DNA of 64,000 bases, from positions 18,467,018 to 18,531,017 of the forward strand of contig JAJEKV010000020.1 of the NCBI GenBank assembly GCA_021234155.1, written 5' to 3'. The stretch is from Isoetes taiwanensis (taxonomy: Eukaryota; Streptophyta; Lycopodiopsida; Isoetales; Isoetaceae). The notes beneath the pieces are model-generated. The model had not been told where the DNA came from and searched no databases. It saw only the letters and a list, made by a program, of their open reading frames with translations. Positions 41,801-48,619 of this stretch are shown here, piece after piece. Numbering within the stretch: position 1 is the first letter of the stretch; every line of letters starts with the position of its first letter. The position numbers were made by a program, and so were the translations under genes.

Positions 41801-44732
41801 GCTTCATTTGTTTTCTGACTCAGATATGGCATCTACAGATATCACATCCAGGAAAAGTCTTACAGGGTATGTTTCTTTTTATGGAGGTAATCCTATTACT
41901 TGGAAAAGCCAGAAACAAGAGTCTACAAGTTTAAGTACAACCAAGGCAGAGCTTAAAGCACTTGTTTCTCCAGTTCAGGAGTTGATGTGGATTGTCCATG
42001 TGTATGAAGATCTAGGAGTGTTAACAAAGCCTGCACTTATATTTTGTGGTAACAGTGGCGCAGTGTTACATGTCAAGGATTATCAATGGTGCTTACAGAT
42101 TAAACACCTTGACATTAGACTATGTTTTAGAAGGGAACAAATTGATAATGGTATGCTTACCTTATCCTATTGTTCTACCTCAGATCAAGCAGCGTATGGC
42201 TTCACTAAACAACTTGCTGGTCGCCAGTTTACTCATATGAAGCAGATTCTGCATATTATTCCTGCTATTGTGACTTAAGGGGAATAATGTGTTGTGGTGT
42301 CTGATATTGCTCCTTGAGCTCAGGAGGATAGTTCCTTTTCATCTGCCAGCTCAGCTGTTTCTGTTGTTTTTGTTTTTCCTCTACAGACCTGCTAGTCATC
42401 AGGGGGGATGTTGGAATATGGAATATTCCACTCATGTGCATGCGCATGCATACTATGATACTCACATGCACGTGCATGCATGCACACTTTGATGACTAGA
42501 TAGGCTGACATCACATTGTTGCTGACCTGGATATATAACAGAGTCACGCACCACCTTAGACATACTTTTTAAGCAGTTCACTCTAGAGCTGGAAAGGCTG
42601 GCGCTTACTTTGTACACTTTGCTTTCTATCTTCATATAAAGACTACTGGAGCTCTTCACACATAAGGTTCACAACGTAGTTAGTCTGTTTTACTAGGGCT
42701 AGTGGTTTCTCTTAGGTGCTACTCTTGTATCTTTCTTCCACCATGAAGACATTAAAATGTTTAGAATATCTTTCAGATCGAAATGATCTTTCTATTAGAT
42801 TCTGCCGCACGAAGTAAATTAATCTTTAAGCGAGGAGTAAGTACAATATCCTTGACTAGTTGAAACTGTCCCTTGACCATGTAAGTTGAAATCTATGCTC
42901 CTATGTTGAAACTGACACGTGCTGCTATCACCCATCCTTACAATACTGCGACGATCTGATCTCAGGTAAGTTTGTTCTAAATTGGAATACTCTTATAATG
43001 TATGCAAATCCACGTTTAGTTTTGACCATAGATTTCATTACCTCTAAATAAAGGTAACCCCTCAGTAAGCACATAACTGTTAGCAAGACACATGTCACGT
43101 GTCACCTTTCATAGATGACTAGGCATGCCACCTAGGTGTTGCTGACATGGCTCTCCTATAAAGCCATAGTCACGCTTCATTGTTTTTCATTCAGAGTTCA
43201 CTCACTAGACTAGCTAGATCGTCTATCTCATTCTATCCTTGCAGACTCTTCATCCTATTCATATTCAGTCATATCTTCAATAACCTATAAAAGAGGTGCA
43301 ATTACTGTTAATCTCATGAGATATAAGCTTTAGTCTTTTATGTGTCATGTCAAGGACTATGCTCGACACTTTTTTTTAGAATTGATGAACTCAGAGAAGA
43401 TATCAGCACAAGAAGCTTGGGTCTATATTTTGCATTTTGTATATTTTGCTTGGGTTCACATCAGCACAAGAACGAGTTTCCTTTGTCTGACATTACTCCT
43501 TGGGCTGCTTTGCAGCGCAAGCATGATTGCCGGCATATTTGGAACAGCAACTACAGCACCATTTGACATGTTAAAGACAAGATTGATGATGCAGATGCAA
43601 ACTTCTCATATCTCTAACTACAAGAGTCTATTTGATTGTGCCTATAAGGTTTTTTCCGCCATAACCATATCAAGTTTATACTAGACTTTGTAGCTATGTG
43701 ATTTTTTAGAGTTCATGCATGGTGATTATTACTAATTGTCCTCTTTTCTAATCCAGATTTGGACTTTGGAAGGTGTCAGGGGATTCTACAAAGGGTAATG
43801 TTGCCAGTTTTGAATTTGAAAGATATTTGCTTCAATTTACTTCTAGCAACTTATTTCAATACCTTAGTGAAAACCACAATGTAAATTAGCAATGTCACAC
43901 ACTAAACAAATAATGAACTTCGAAACTCAATAAAACGAATTCATATTCATATTCATATAGCACAACTTCGGCTGCAGATTCCGATCACTCTATTACTATT
44001 TACAGTATGAATTTCTCCTTAAATATGTGCTGGGATCACCGCAAATCTTACCCATCCGTAGCTCTGGTCGGTTGCTAGATCACAGCAACTGTCTCCACCT
44101 GGCCGGACTTAGCTAGGGTATAGGTTATATCCATATGAACCATTGTAACTTCGATATTTACAAATATTCAATGAATAACAATGGTCGGCACTTCAATGAT
44201 TTGCAACTTCAATGGTTTTCAACTCTATTATCTCAACAGAATTGCAACGTATCTTGCATTACAGTTGTTTGGACAATGCAACTTTAACACATAATATCAC
44301 TAGTGCTGCATCTCTTGCATTACAGTTGTTTGGACAATGCAACTTTAACACATAATATCACTAGTGCTGCATTATTTGTTCGAGGTCAAACATAACTAAC
44401 ACCCTGCAATGTGCAAAGTTTAATAACACGTATCCTTTGCAGACTTACAAGAGCATCCCCGACACCTTGTTCAATTCTTTAGTCTTGATAGTCTAGTTTT
44501 TATACCCCAGCCCACAAAATACATAATTTAAGGTTTAGAAATGCTTTGAACAATGGAAGAAACATATCGTCTTTTTAAATACTGCAGGTTCATTTTTCTA
44601 CTCCATTTAATTTCTATTCTTTGTTTACTTCTTAGATGGTCGGCCATCTACATGCGACTGGGACCACAAACTGCAATAACTTTCGTAGTTTATGAGAAAA
44701 TGCGAGAATTCTTAGGCTTGTCTGCATTATAA
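17784..44732 (+). CDS. Mitochondrial substrate carrier (SLC25 family, DIC/UCP-like), 8 exons
   Basis: The exons are 17784-17850, 18013-18074, 19729-19965, 29918-30088, 38631-38680, 43516-43648, 43757-43794 and 44636-44732 (TAA at 44730-44732). All introns are GT...AG and all phases fit, giving 855 nt and 284 residues, the normal length for a carrier. The three repeat signatures are complete: [22 protein letters not shown] and [13 protein letters not shown]. Linker blocks ([53 protein letters not shown]) are also present. The family exchanges small metabolites across the inner mitochondrial membrane through six helices. The closest remembered relatives are plant ucpB/dicarboxylate-type carriers; the substrate cannot be told. 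ATG 17784 has G at -3 and +4. An in-frame Met at 17673 would add 37 residues unlike carriers. Confidence 0.9.
18013..18074 (+). CDS. Carrier exon 2
   Basis: The acceptor is ...ttcAG/AT. It completes the Asp and codes [20 protein letters not shown]. The donor CCTG/GTATGC leaves phase 0. Confidence 0.85.
18240..18739 (+). mobile_element. Copia 3' fragment plus 3' LTR, in intron 2
   Basis: 18340-18500 preserves the C-terminus of a copia RNase H region in broken frames ([24 protein letters not shown]). A polypurine tract 'aggggggat' precedes an LTR at about 18552-18739 that starts TATTAGCATATTACC and ends ACATCTTCA. The LTR matches, in inverse orientation, those at 32132-32311 and 38400-38553. 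The element's 5' part is missing. Confidence 0.7.
18740..19728. other. Rest of intron 2; no feature recognised
   Basis: Mostly unique-looking sequence. The stretch 18740-19030 may still be retroelement-derived, but no coding motif was found. Confidence 0.4.
19729..19965 (+). CDS. Carrier exon 3
   Basis: 79 codons in phase 0, from [20 protein letters not shown] to [10 protein letters not shown]. The acceptor is ttgtgcAG/ATG and the donor is TTAAAG/GTAATG. It covers the end of repeat 1 and the first helix and signature of repeat 2. Confidence 0.9.
19966..20390. other. Start of intron 3; nothing recognised
   Basis: No gene or clear repeat was seen, except a short direct repeat 'attgtatttacagtg' near 20336 and 20368 just before the copia block. 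Confidence 0.4.
20881..22540 (+). pseudogene. Copia gag, protease and integrase, degenerate
   Basis: Gag is read in frames around 20884-21250 ([29 protein letters not shown]). The knuckle starts CFYCGK and is broken by a stop and a short repeat near 21195-21215. 21252-21578 carries the protease motif [14 protein letters not shown], in which the catalytic Asp of [10 protein letters not shown] is Ala. Integrase is at 21600-22540. About 225 bp of foreign sequence interrupts it at about 21940-22165. A deletion near 22435 removes the stretch with the second catalytic residue (RTDNGGE in the sister copy). Confidence 0.78.
21940..22165. repeat. Unidentified insert in the copia integrase
   Basis: Comparison with 61120-61170 shows that coding similarity stops after GMPTL and resumes at KDLKCAA. 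The intervening bases have no copia similarity and contain 'ggtgcccaacggggctttgccc'. 'ctactac/ttactac' stands at both edges and might be a target duplication. It could be a small non-autonomous transposon. Confidence 0.5.
22541..24841 (+). pseudogene. Copia integrase C-terminus, RT and RNase H, degenerate
   Basis: Integrase C-terminal pieces and an acidic linker lie at 22770-23312. RT starts at 23315 with [20 protein letters not shown] and [13 protein letters not shown] motifs, continues at 23599 ([20 protein letters not shown]), and has an intact [13 protein letters not shown] at about 23895. RNase H follows with [22 protein letters not shown] and YYDNSGAIA, ending [13 protein letters not shown]...GISH at 24841. 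At least four frame changes separate these parts. Confidence 0.85.
24849..25109 (+). repeat. 3' LTR of the mosaic copia element
   Basis: It starts TGTTAGAATAGTATAATGTG directly after the purine tract 'aagggagag' and ends CACTCAATA. It closely matches 37555-37834, including 'gaggacgtggcacatatatatgta'. Confidence 0.85.
25110..26125. other. Intron 3 sequence, no gene seen
   Basis: Contains an exact 17-bp tandem pair, 'cagtctgcagctaacat', near 25633-25666. No coding motif was found. Confidence 0.4.
26126..27300 (-). mobile_element. 5'-truncated LINE (non-L1 type), in intron 3
   Basis: A 326-aa minus-strand frame (27259-26279) has [14 protein letters not shown], then [31 protein letters not shown]. 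This is the Cys/His C-terminal motif of LINE ORF2 proteins. The element ends in a (TTTC)n-type tail, visible as 'gaaagaaagaaagaaag' at about 26124-26141 on the plus strand. RT is missing. The clade was not determined; a microsatellite tail instead of poly(A) suggests an RTE/CR1-like group. Confidence 0.7.
26279..27259 (-). pseudogene. LINE ORF2 C-terminal fragment (326 aa, open)
   Basis: The frame is uninterrupted over 981 bp. The N-terminal part ([35 protein letters not shown]) and the central CX2C...HX4C block are followed by a very basic tail ([20 protein letters not shown]). It is a 5'-truncated copy, since no RT precedes it. The long open frame suggests a fairly recent insertion. Confidence 0.65.
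27301..27839. other. Intron 3 sequence, nothing recognised
   Basis: No coding or repeat signal could be supported. Confidence 0.4.
27840..28275 (+). pseudogene. Internally deleted copia RT/RNase H remnant
   Basis: Pieces [12 protein letters not shown] (RT start), [44 protein letters not shown] and [13 protein letters not shown] (RNase H) occur in order with frame changes. They match the mosaic copia at 23430-24680 with the RT core deleted. Confidence 0.72.
28290..28960 (+). pseudogene. MULE (Mutator-like) transposase remnant
   Basis: Frames contain [72 protein letters not shown] and [13 protein letters not shown]. These are the order and wording of the MULE transposase domain; LDGTFL and FISDEQKG hold the first two acidic catalytic residues. 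Multiple stops and shifts are present. No terminal inverted repeats were found. Confidence 0.75.
28961..29917. other. End of intron 3, nothing recognised
   Basis: No gene seen. The last 40 bases ('ttgctattatgccataac...aatgcag') form a normal acceptor for exon 4. Confidence 0.45.
29918..30088 (+). CDS. Carrier exon 4
   Basis: 57 codons in phase 0, from [18 protein letters not shown] to [10 protein letters not shown]. The donor is AAAAAG/GTTATC. It covers the end of repeat 2, including the conserved [17 protein letters not shown] linker. Confidence 0.9.
30089..30589. other. Start of intron 4; possible decayed LTR
   Basis: 30150-30330 ('gtatgagtaagagaagggg...gataaatgggaatag') loosely resembles the LTR at 32907-33068. 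The evidence is too weak to define ends. Confidence 0.3.
30590..31440 (+). pseudogene. Copia gag and protease fragment, degenerate
   Basis: Broken frames give ITF/LFNQLQ-like [10 protein letters not shown] (30880), a zinc knuckle [20 protein letters not shown] (31025-31085), and protease-like sequence ([27 protein letters not shown]) ending in [14 protein letters not shown] near 31420. It is the same lineage as the element at 60130-61000, and stops in the protease/integrase junction. Confidence 0.7.
31441..32131. other. Intron 4 sequence, possible LTR-derived
   Basis: 31470-31640 has a TATA-like 'gtatttatataagcg' in a context like copia LTR promoters, but no second copy or ends are visible. 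Confidence 0.3.
32132..32311 (-). repeat. Copia LTR (minus), preceded by polypurine tract
   Basis: It runs TGAAGATGTGG...GTGCTAACA on the plus strand. On the minus strand the LTR starts TGTTAGCACATTATAC, directly after a run of seven G (complement at 32312-32320). The same family is seen at 18552-18739 and 38400-38553. Confidence 0.8.
32312..32894 (-). other. Leader or internal remnant of a minus-strand LTR element
   Basis: Lies between a polypurine tract (left) and a primer site (right) on the minus strand, but the flanking LTRs belong to different families. No coding motif was found. Confidence 0.4.
32895..33068 (-). repeat. Copia-type LTR with adjacent iMet-like primer site
   Basis: The LTR at 32907-33068 runs TGTTAAAGTG...TACTAACA. 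On its inner side 32895-32906 reads GCTCTGATGGCA, the complement of a variant iMet primer site (TGCCATCAGAGC instead of TGGTATCAGAGC). This makes it a minus-strand 5' LTR. Confidence 0.65.
33149..35106 (+). pseudogene. Copia gag, protease and integrase
   Basis: 33149-33379 codes a gag (UBN2-like) segment, [19 protein letters not shown]. The zinc knuckle [14 protein letters not shown] lies near 33610. 33643-34083 has the protease core [17 protein letters not shown] with the catalytic DSG intact. Integrase follows: [14 protein letters not shown] with CEPCVLGKQ, then [18 protein letters not shown] stop at about 34517 (VDDY*) and shifts near 34630-34670 break it. 34708-35106 has [20 protein letters not shown] with the catalytic Glu. 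Confidence 0.83.
35456..36833 (+). pseudogene. Copia RT and RNase H
   Basis: 35456-36118 codes [48 protein letters not shown] and [13 protein letters not shown]. The YVDD box is read in another frame after a small duplication ('gtagtatgtagtatatgtagatga') near 36100. From 36147 the frame continues ([13 protein letters not shown]), with a deletion between AADLLRK and [10 protein letters not shown]. RNase H (36480-36833) is in shifted frames and stops at the TRIM. The sequence resumes at 37426 with [13 protein letters not shown] and ends GISH at about 37547. Confidence 0.82.
36834..37018 (-). repeat. TRIM 3' LTR (185 bp)
   Basis: The longer of the two LTRs. It contains the full cloverleaf-capable tRNA-like sequence at 36864-36934. 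Confidence 0.9.
36864..36934 (-). tRNA. tRNA-like sequence inside the TRIM LTR (anticodon TAC)
   Basis: On the minus strand a cloverleaf can be drawn. Acceptor GGGCCGG pairs with CCTGTCC (6 of 7 including one G-T). The D arm is GCTC-AGTGGTA-GAGT, the anticodon loop is CTTACAA (TAC, Val) with 4 of 5 stem pairs, and the T arm CTGGG-TTTGATC-CCCAG is perfect. A-box and B-box cores are present. It is probably a captured tRNA gene rather than a host tRNA; activity is unknown. Confidence 0.7.
37071..37190 (-). repeat. 60-bp tandem duplication inside the TRIM
   Basis: Two near-identical units begin 'gctcccctcctcg' at 37071 and 37131 with only a few differences (gtgc/gggc, ctgc/ctac). Confidence 0.92.
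37258..37270 (-). promoter_or_regulatory. TRIM primer binding site, iMet type
   Basis: The minus strand reads TGGTATCAGAGCC, with no gap to the LTR starting at 37271. Confidence 0.9.
37271..37425 (-). repeat. TRIM 5' LTR (155 bp)
   Basis: Same ends as the left LTR. Two small deletions shorten it, one removing the acceptor 3' strand of the tRNA-like sequence. Its anticodon loop reads CTTGCAA (TGC, Ala) and its B-box is GGTTCGACCC. Confidence 0.9.
37555..37834 (+). repeat. 3' LTR of the intron-4 copia element
   Basis: It starts TGTTAGAATAG right after 'taagggggag' and ends CTCCACTCAACA (280 bp). It is the sister of 24849-25109. Confidence 0.88.
37836..38135 (-). pseudogene. Copia gag fragment with a 76-bp duplication
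   Basis: The minus strand starts [19 protein letters not shown], which matches the middle of gag at 54536 (MNNLRLENCANMRDYLQQL). The following [10 protein letters not shown] block is repeated because 37856-37931 is duplicated at 37932-38007. The N-terminal third of gag is absent. Confidence 0.75.
38150..38261 (+). rRNA. 5S rRNA-like segment, Cassandra-type LTR part
   Basis: It matches plant 5S rRNA from about nt 7 to the end: 'ataccagc', 'accggatcccatcagaactcc', 'gcttggg', 'ggatgggtgacct' and 'gggaagtcc'. Its internal promoter boxes are nearly intact. An iMet primer site follows 43 bases downstream, as in Cassandra TRIM LTRs. It has several substitutions and lacks the 5' end, so it is not a normal 5S gene. 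The LTR start was not found. Confidence 0.8.
38305..38379 (-). tRNA. Full initiator tRNA-Met copy with encoded CCA (retro-derived)
   Basis: The minus strand reads a 75-base plant tRNA-iMet, starting ATCAGAGTGGCGCAGC and ending GGCTCTGATACCA, with anticodon CAT. Only about three bases differ from the canonical plant sequence as I remember it, and two of those are a compensating T-stem pair. Plant tRNA genes do not encode CCA, so its presence points to a reverse-transcribed primer. On the plus strand it sits exactly where the primer site of the 5S-bearing LTR would be. Confidence 0.85.
38387..38553 (-). repeat. iMet primer site and LTR facing the tRNA copy
   Basis: 38387-38399 is the minus-strand site TGGTATCAGAGCC. 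It touches an LTR at 38400-38553 that matches 32132-32311 except for a deletion of about 24 bp near its start and loss of the last bases (CA). Seven bases (CACAACC) separate the primer site from the tRNA copy. Confidence 0.8.
38631..38680 (+). CDS. Carrier exon 5 (50-nt microexon)
   Basis: The acceptor is caaacgtcAG/GCA and the donor is CTCAG/GTATGT. It codes [16 protein letters not shown] plus two bases of Ser, and so supplies the residues expected between SKK (exon 4) and ASMIAG (exon 6), with the exact phase required. It is only 77 bp from the LTR at 38400-38553. Confidence 0.85.
38681..39405. other. Start of intron 5, no gene seen
   Basis: Contains short repeats of 'tattatgtac/attatga' near 38955-39030. 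No coding motif was found. Confidence 0.4.
39406..39960 (-). mobile_element. Internally deleted copia remnant (gag knuckle and LTR)
   Basis: The LTR is 39406-39640 (TGTTAAGCAACG...ACTCCAACA on the plus strand). The adjacent minus-strand purine tract TTTAAAGGGGAG makes it a 3' LTR. 39730-39960 on the minus strand codes a gag knuckle region ([16 protein letters not shown]). RT and integrase are deleted. The plus-strand copia begins right after, at about 40003. Confidence 0.7.
40003..42278 (+). pseudogene. Copia integrase part, RT and RNase H
   Basis: Integrase pieces are [17 protein letters not shown] and [17 protein letters not shown], with Asp and Glu present. RT is [20 protein letters not shown], then after the solo [53 protein letters not shown] and [13 protein letters not shown] (intact YVDD). 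RNase H is at 41808-42278 with [20 protein letters not shown] and FCGNSGA, the latter in place of FCDN, so another Asp is lost. Several frameshifts and stops are present. Confidence 0.85.
40644..40859. repeat. Solo LTR inserted in copia RT
   Basis: 216 bp with perfect TGTTAAG...CTTAACA ends and a 5-bp duplication CTAAG at 40639-40643 and 40860-40864. The interrupted RT reads FRTK on the left and YHSDG on the right. Confidence 0.92.
42409..42658 (+). repeat. Copia 3' LTR (250 bp)
   Basis: It follows the tract 'aggggggа'-type purine run at 42401-42408 and runs TGTTGGAATATGGAATATTCC...GAGCTCTTCA. It is the sister of 53608-53847. It contains CACGTG and a 25-bp pyrimidine-purine alternating tract. 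Confidence 0.88.
42659..43077. other. Intron 5 sequence, nothing recognised
   Basis: No gene seen. A donor-like 'ctcaggtaag' near 42962 is not needed by the gene model. Confidence 0.4.
43078..43279 (+). repeat. Solo LTR of the copia family seen at 32132-32311
   Basis: 202 bp, TGTTAGCAAGAC...CATATCTTCA, with the duplication ATAAC at 43073-43077 and 43280-43284. It contains 'gctgacatggctctcctataaagccatagtca', shared with the other family LTRs. Confidence 0.88.
43516..43648 (+). CDS. Carrier exon 6
   Basis: The acceptor gctttgcAG/C completes the split Ser. 44 codons follow, [20 protein letters not shown] to SLFDCAYK, holding the third signature. The donor is TATAAG/GTTTTT. Confidence 0.87.
43757..43794 (+). 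CDS. Carrier exon 7
   Basis: 38 nt coding [12 protein letters not shown] plus two bases of Gly. The acceptor is aatccAG/ATT and the donor is AAAGG/GTAATG. Intron 6 before it is only 108 bp. Confidence 0.87.
43795..44635. other. Intron 7 with a 61-bp tandem duplication
   Basis: 'cttgcattacagttgtttgg...' starts at about 44253 and again at about 44314, with units almost identical. No other feature was seen in this 841-bp intron. Confidence 0.7.
44636..44732 (+). CDS. Carrier exon 8 (last)
   Basis: The acceptor is acttcttAG/A. It codes [20 protein letters not shown] and the conserved end [11 protein letters not shown], then TAA. This is the sixth helix and C-terminus. Confidence 0.9.
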
Positions 44733-45705
44733 TATTTACATCTATTTCACGTTAACAAGTGGAACAATTGAAGTACTTTCGTGAAGAAAATAATTCTTAT
44801 TGTAGCGCTGCAACAGTGTCTATGGGCACAAGCATGTGTATAATGCATACACGTGTGGCACATGGGAGTGTGTTCACTCGGTTTGCCATGCTTACACGGT
44901 TGTGGTATGCTGTTCACATATTTTTTGAAGGTATTTTCTCAACAATTTGCCATGCTTACACGGTTGTGGTATGCTGTTCACATATTTTTTGAAGGTATTT
45001 TCTCAACAATTTTTTTATGCACTAGTTCTTAGGTTTCATGCTTCCTTTCAAGACCAATGATAATTATAACTTCATTTGGTATGTGGATGCATCTTCGTCG
45101 TTCCATAGCTATAAGATTGTATTTGTAGGTATGTTTTTTGGTGTTTGCATGGATGGGTCGTAGCAAGTTAGGATGCAACATTAGAACGCATTCTTCTTTA
45201 GAAAATGTATATCATCCAAAAGCAGATGCTCTCTTGTTAGATATGATTCCCTTAAAAGTAAATACACTAGTCTAACTTAATGAACAATTTAAACCCTATT
45301 GAAAGTCGAACCACAATAGATTGAACAATCATTGAATTGTAATAGGAAATAAAAGTGAGTATTTCGAGCCAATTGTTTGGACAATGACTATTTCAAAGCA
45401 ACTATTTGGATCTTCAAACAGACTCTTATAATCTCAGCTGCAATTAGATAGCTTTGGATACACATTCAATTGAAAGCCCATGCCTCTGTATCAATCGAGA
45501 GTCATTGATCTTTGTCTATTTTATACACTTCTGAGATGTCTTGCTTTTGAAATGGTCACGAATCGTTACTTGATCTTAGCATTCCATTCCATGCTCTCAC
45601 AACTTCTTAGAGCGCCATCTGTGCATGACTTGACGTCCTTAATTACTGGGCTCTCAATAGTCATCGTCTACTTATTTTTTCTTGGTTGTCTAATATCATC
45701 ATTAC
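44733..45705. other. Downstream region: 3' UTR and intergenic
   Basis: The 3' UTR of the carrier should start here; no sure poly(A) signal was chosen. A 64-bp direct repeat ('tttgccatgcttacacggttg') occupies 44882-44945 and 44946-45009. The rest shows no gene. Confidence 0.5.
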
Positions 45706-47555
45706 TTGGTTGGTCTCTTGAAAACCTTTCAGGGCAAGGGTTTTTTATTCCTCGTAGTAATGATTCTGGCTATGGGGATGAATAATCAAGCATCTGCTTC
45801 TGTGCTAGTCAATGGGCAGCCTACAGGAATTTTTGATCTTAGGAAGGGTATCAGGCAAGGTTGCCCATTGGCACCGTACCTATTTTTTGTTATGGCGAAT
45901 TTACTAACTAGAATGGTTCAGCTGAAGATGCTAGATGGGAACTTGGAAGGGCTGGCCTTCCCTGAAGGCACAGAGAAGCTGACAATCATGCAGTATGTTG
46001 ACGATACCTTTATGTTCCTCAGGTATGACGATAATAGTTTTCAGTCATTTCGTCATATCCTGCTCTCTTTTGAGGTCATTTCAGGAATGTTCATAAATGT
46101 TCAGTCCTCTGGCCATTGGATACGGATATTGATCCGAGAGCCAGAGGGTTGGGGTTTCCTGTGGTGGCAAATGGAGAGTCAGTTAAGCTCCTCGGACTCC
46201 CCCTTGTTCTTTCTGATAGTATGAAGGGCTTATGGGCCCCTATCTTGGACAAGCTCAGGAAAAAGCTGGGAATGTGGTCTTCCAAGACCTTGGCTACATC
46301 TGGGAGAGTTACAGTAGCCAATGCGGTTCTAGCTGCCTCGCATATCTACTATTCATCTGTCCTGGTGGCCCAAAAAGGTATATATAACCAAATGCAAGTT
46401 ATAATCCGGAAATTCATTTGGGGGGGTATGGCCAAGGTGGCTTGGTCCGAGCTATGTCGAGACAAGAAGGATGGAGGCTTGGGTTGCAAAGATCCCTTTG
46501 TACAAGCTCAGGCTCTGGCAGCTAAATTTGTCTGAAGAGCTCTTCAGAATGAGTCATCTCCGGCCCTGAGGTTCGTGTCCTACTGGCTGAAGCAAGGTAA
46601 GCTACTAGGCAAGCCCTCTCTCCCTAGGGATGAGCTTGGAGCCTTGTACTATAGCTTTAAGCTGGCTCCTGGGACATCTCCTGTCATGAGAAGGATTCTG
46701 CAAGCATGGATGGAAGTGCAGCATGCTTTTACCCCTATGATCCCTCCAAGGGAAGCAAGAGGGTTAAGTATCTTTTGGAACACGAACATTTGGGATAGAG
46801 ATGGACTCCCCTTAGCTCTCTCTCATCCTCATATCTTCATTAAATGGAAGAGATTAGGAATCACACAGTTGCAACACTTATGGGAGAATGGCAGGTGGAT
46901 TAGTTGGACCAAGTTCAAGAATAGAGTCCACTCGACTGGGGAAGGGGACAAGGCAGTTCTTAGAGAGATCCTCTTGAGAGTCGGGAATGTGTCGGGGGGT
47001 CATTGGACCTTAAGAAAATTGGCTACTTGATGGACAAGTGATCTATAATGTGGCTAGGATCTATCGATCTCTTTGTAAGGATACCAAGGAGAGATAAGGC
47101 TTAGTTTGGGTCATGTGATGACAAAAGAAATCCTAGCTAACTCTTGGAAATCTATCTGTTCTAAGAAGATTCAGTTCTTTAGATGGCTAGCCCTGCAGGG
47201 TGGGCTGAGTACAAATGAGAACCTCTATATTAGACATATGACTGGTGATGATAAATGCCCACTTGGATGTCAGGTGCGGGAGTCGGTTGGATACCTTTTC
47301 TTCTGTCCATCGATTGCAGAGTTCTGGCATTGGGTAAGCCCCATTATTGGTATATTTATGCATCAACTAATATGGCCTGATTTGGTAATAGCATTGGATA
47401 GAAACTGCATAGAAGCCTCGCTACTTAACATTGCACTCTGGGTGATCTGGAAGCACCGCTGTGATATAGCTATTGGGGGGTCAGCGATCTGCATAACAAG
47501 ACTGAAAAACTATTTCAATCTGGAAGTTGCATTGATGGCTCTGTCACATCATTGA
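45706..47555 (+). pseudogene. L1 ORF2 C-terminal half
   Basis: Frames 45706-46224, 46116-46535, 46575-47030 and 47106-47555. The catalytic YVDD-type box is present (QYVDDTFMF). A TGA replaces a likely Trp codon after AAKFV at 46533. The zinc region has CPLGCQVRESVGYLFFCPSI. Confidence 0.83.
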
Positions 47556-47928
47556 CAGAAAGGTGTAAGATATAACCGAGAGCTAGACAGACTAGGGACA
47601 CTGGAAGGGTTCTATTCCTTCTTTAGATGTCATTGGCTCAACAGAAATACTATGGATGCAACTGATGCCAATAATGTGGTGGCAAGTGTCTTAGCTATAC
47701 TGAGCTAAGTGTTGTGGGGTTCCAGATGTGGAAAAGGAGTGAAGTCACTCTGTAGTACCTACTATATGGTGAAGACTGGTGATCTCCCTTATAGTACCCA
47801 CATGGTGGGGAAGAAGAGGTGATATTACCTTGAGTACACAATATCTGGCTATACTCTTTCTTCCCTTATATGGGGATATGATGTACTTTATCTTATATAC
47901 ACTCTTACCCTCAAAAAAAAAAAAAAAA
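45706..47928 (+). mobile_element. 5'-truncated L1 LINE
   Basis: It starts within RT (MILAMGMNNQASASVLVNG, RKGIRQGCPLAPYLFF, QYVDDTFMFL) and proceeds through the C-terminus (VKLLGLPLVLSDSMKGLWAP, KFIWGGMAKVAWSELCRDKK) to a zf-RVT region at 47106-47555 (WKSICSKKIQFFRWLALQ). Poly(A) is at 47913-47928. There is one frameshift near 46110 and several stops. It differs from the 10243-16052 L1. No target duplication was identified. Confidence 0.85.
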
Positions 47929-48396
47929 TTAAATCTAAGCTGTTAAGGGATATGCATAAATGAGCATTGCAACCCTTTTGTGTTCCATGCACGAATGCTT
48001 GGATATTTTGAAAATTAAATTGATGCATCTATACAATGGTCATCGTGCTTATTGTGTGAAATCATTACGACCTCTACACAAGGACGATACTTTTGCATGT
48101 CAAACCACTGTTTAAAGCTTGCATCTCAGGTTATAGAAAAACGAGCACAAAAAAAAAATAGAAAATTTTTAGAATAAAGGAAGAAGTTTATTGCATGGAG
48201 GCAACACACAATCCATGATTTGAAAATGTAAAAAAAGTTCATTTAATAGGCATCACTAGATTATGTACTTAAATACATAACACCACCTTTTTTAGAATAT
48301 ACTTCTATATTATGCTCTACATATAGGGTGGCCATGCCATGAGACGAATATTGGCTTCATAAGCAACTACTTGAAGGTAATGGATAATTATTTATA
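47929..48396. other. Intergenic, no gene seen
   Basis: AT-rich, with no coding motif. Confidence 0.4.
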
Positions 48397-48619
48397 TAGA
48401 ATAGAATAGAATATACATTATTGTCCCTTGTGCCCTGAGGCCTCTGGACTTATGTAGCATGGGCGCGCTCCCTAATGGGTGCTACTAGCACATCATGCTG
48501 GTTTATTGTAGCCTTTTCTGAAGGCTTTCTTTTTTCTATTAATACCGGCATCCCGCTTTGAATCGGCATCATGGCCGTGCAATGATGCATCGTTATCAAG
48601 CTGAGCATTTCTTGGGCAG

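Larger units (their letters stand above)
40003..42658 (+). mobile_element. 5'-truncated copia element with 3' LTR, in intron 5
   Basis: It belongs to the same family as the element at 53608-64000. It starts inside integrase and ends with an LTR at 42409-42658. Compared with that sister, about 545 bp are deleted at 40312 (GIKP joined to IHLQKQ). A foreign solo LTR (40644-40859) splits RT, and a duplication of about 50 bp repeats [10 protein letters not shown] near 41350-41435. Confidence 0.85.

Noticed and set aside
42940..42970. Strong donor-like ctcag/gtaagt as exon end
   Set aside because: No carrier-like coding precedes it and the gene model needs no exon there.
43340..43515. Upstream extension of exon 6 as open frame
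   Set aside because: The frame is open by chance. A good acceptor lies at 43511-43515 and exon 5 supplies the preceding residues.
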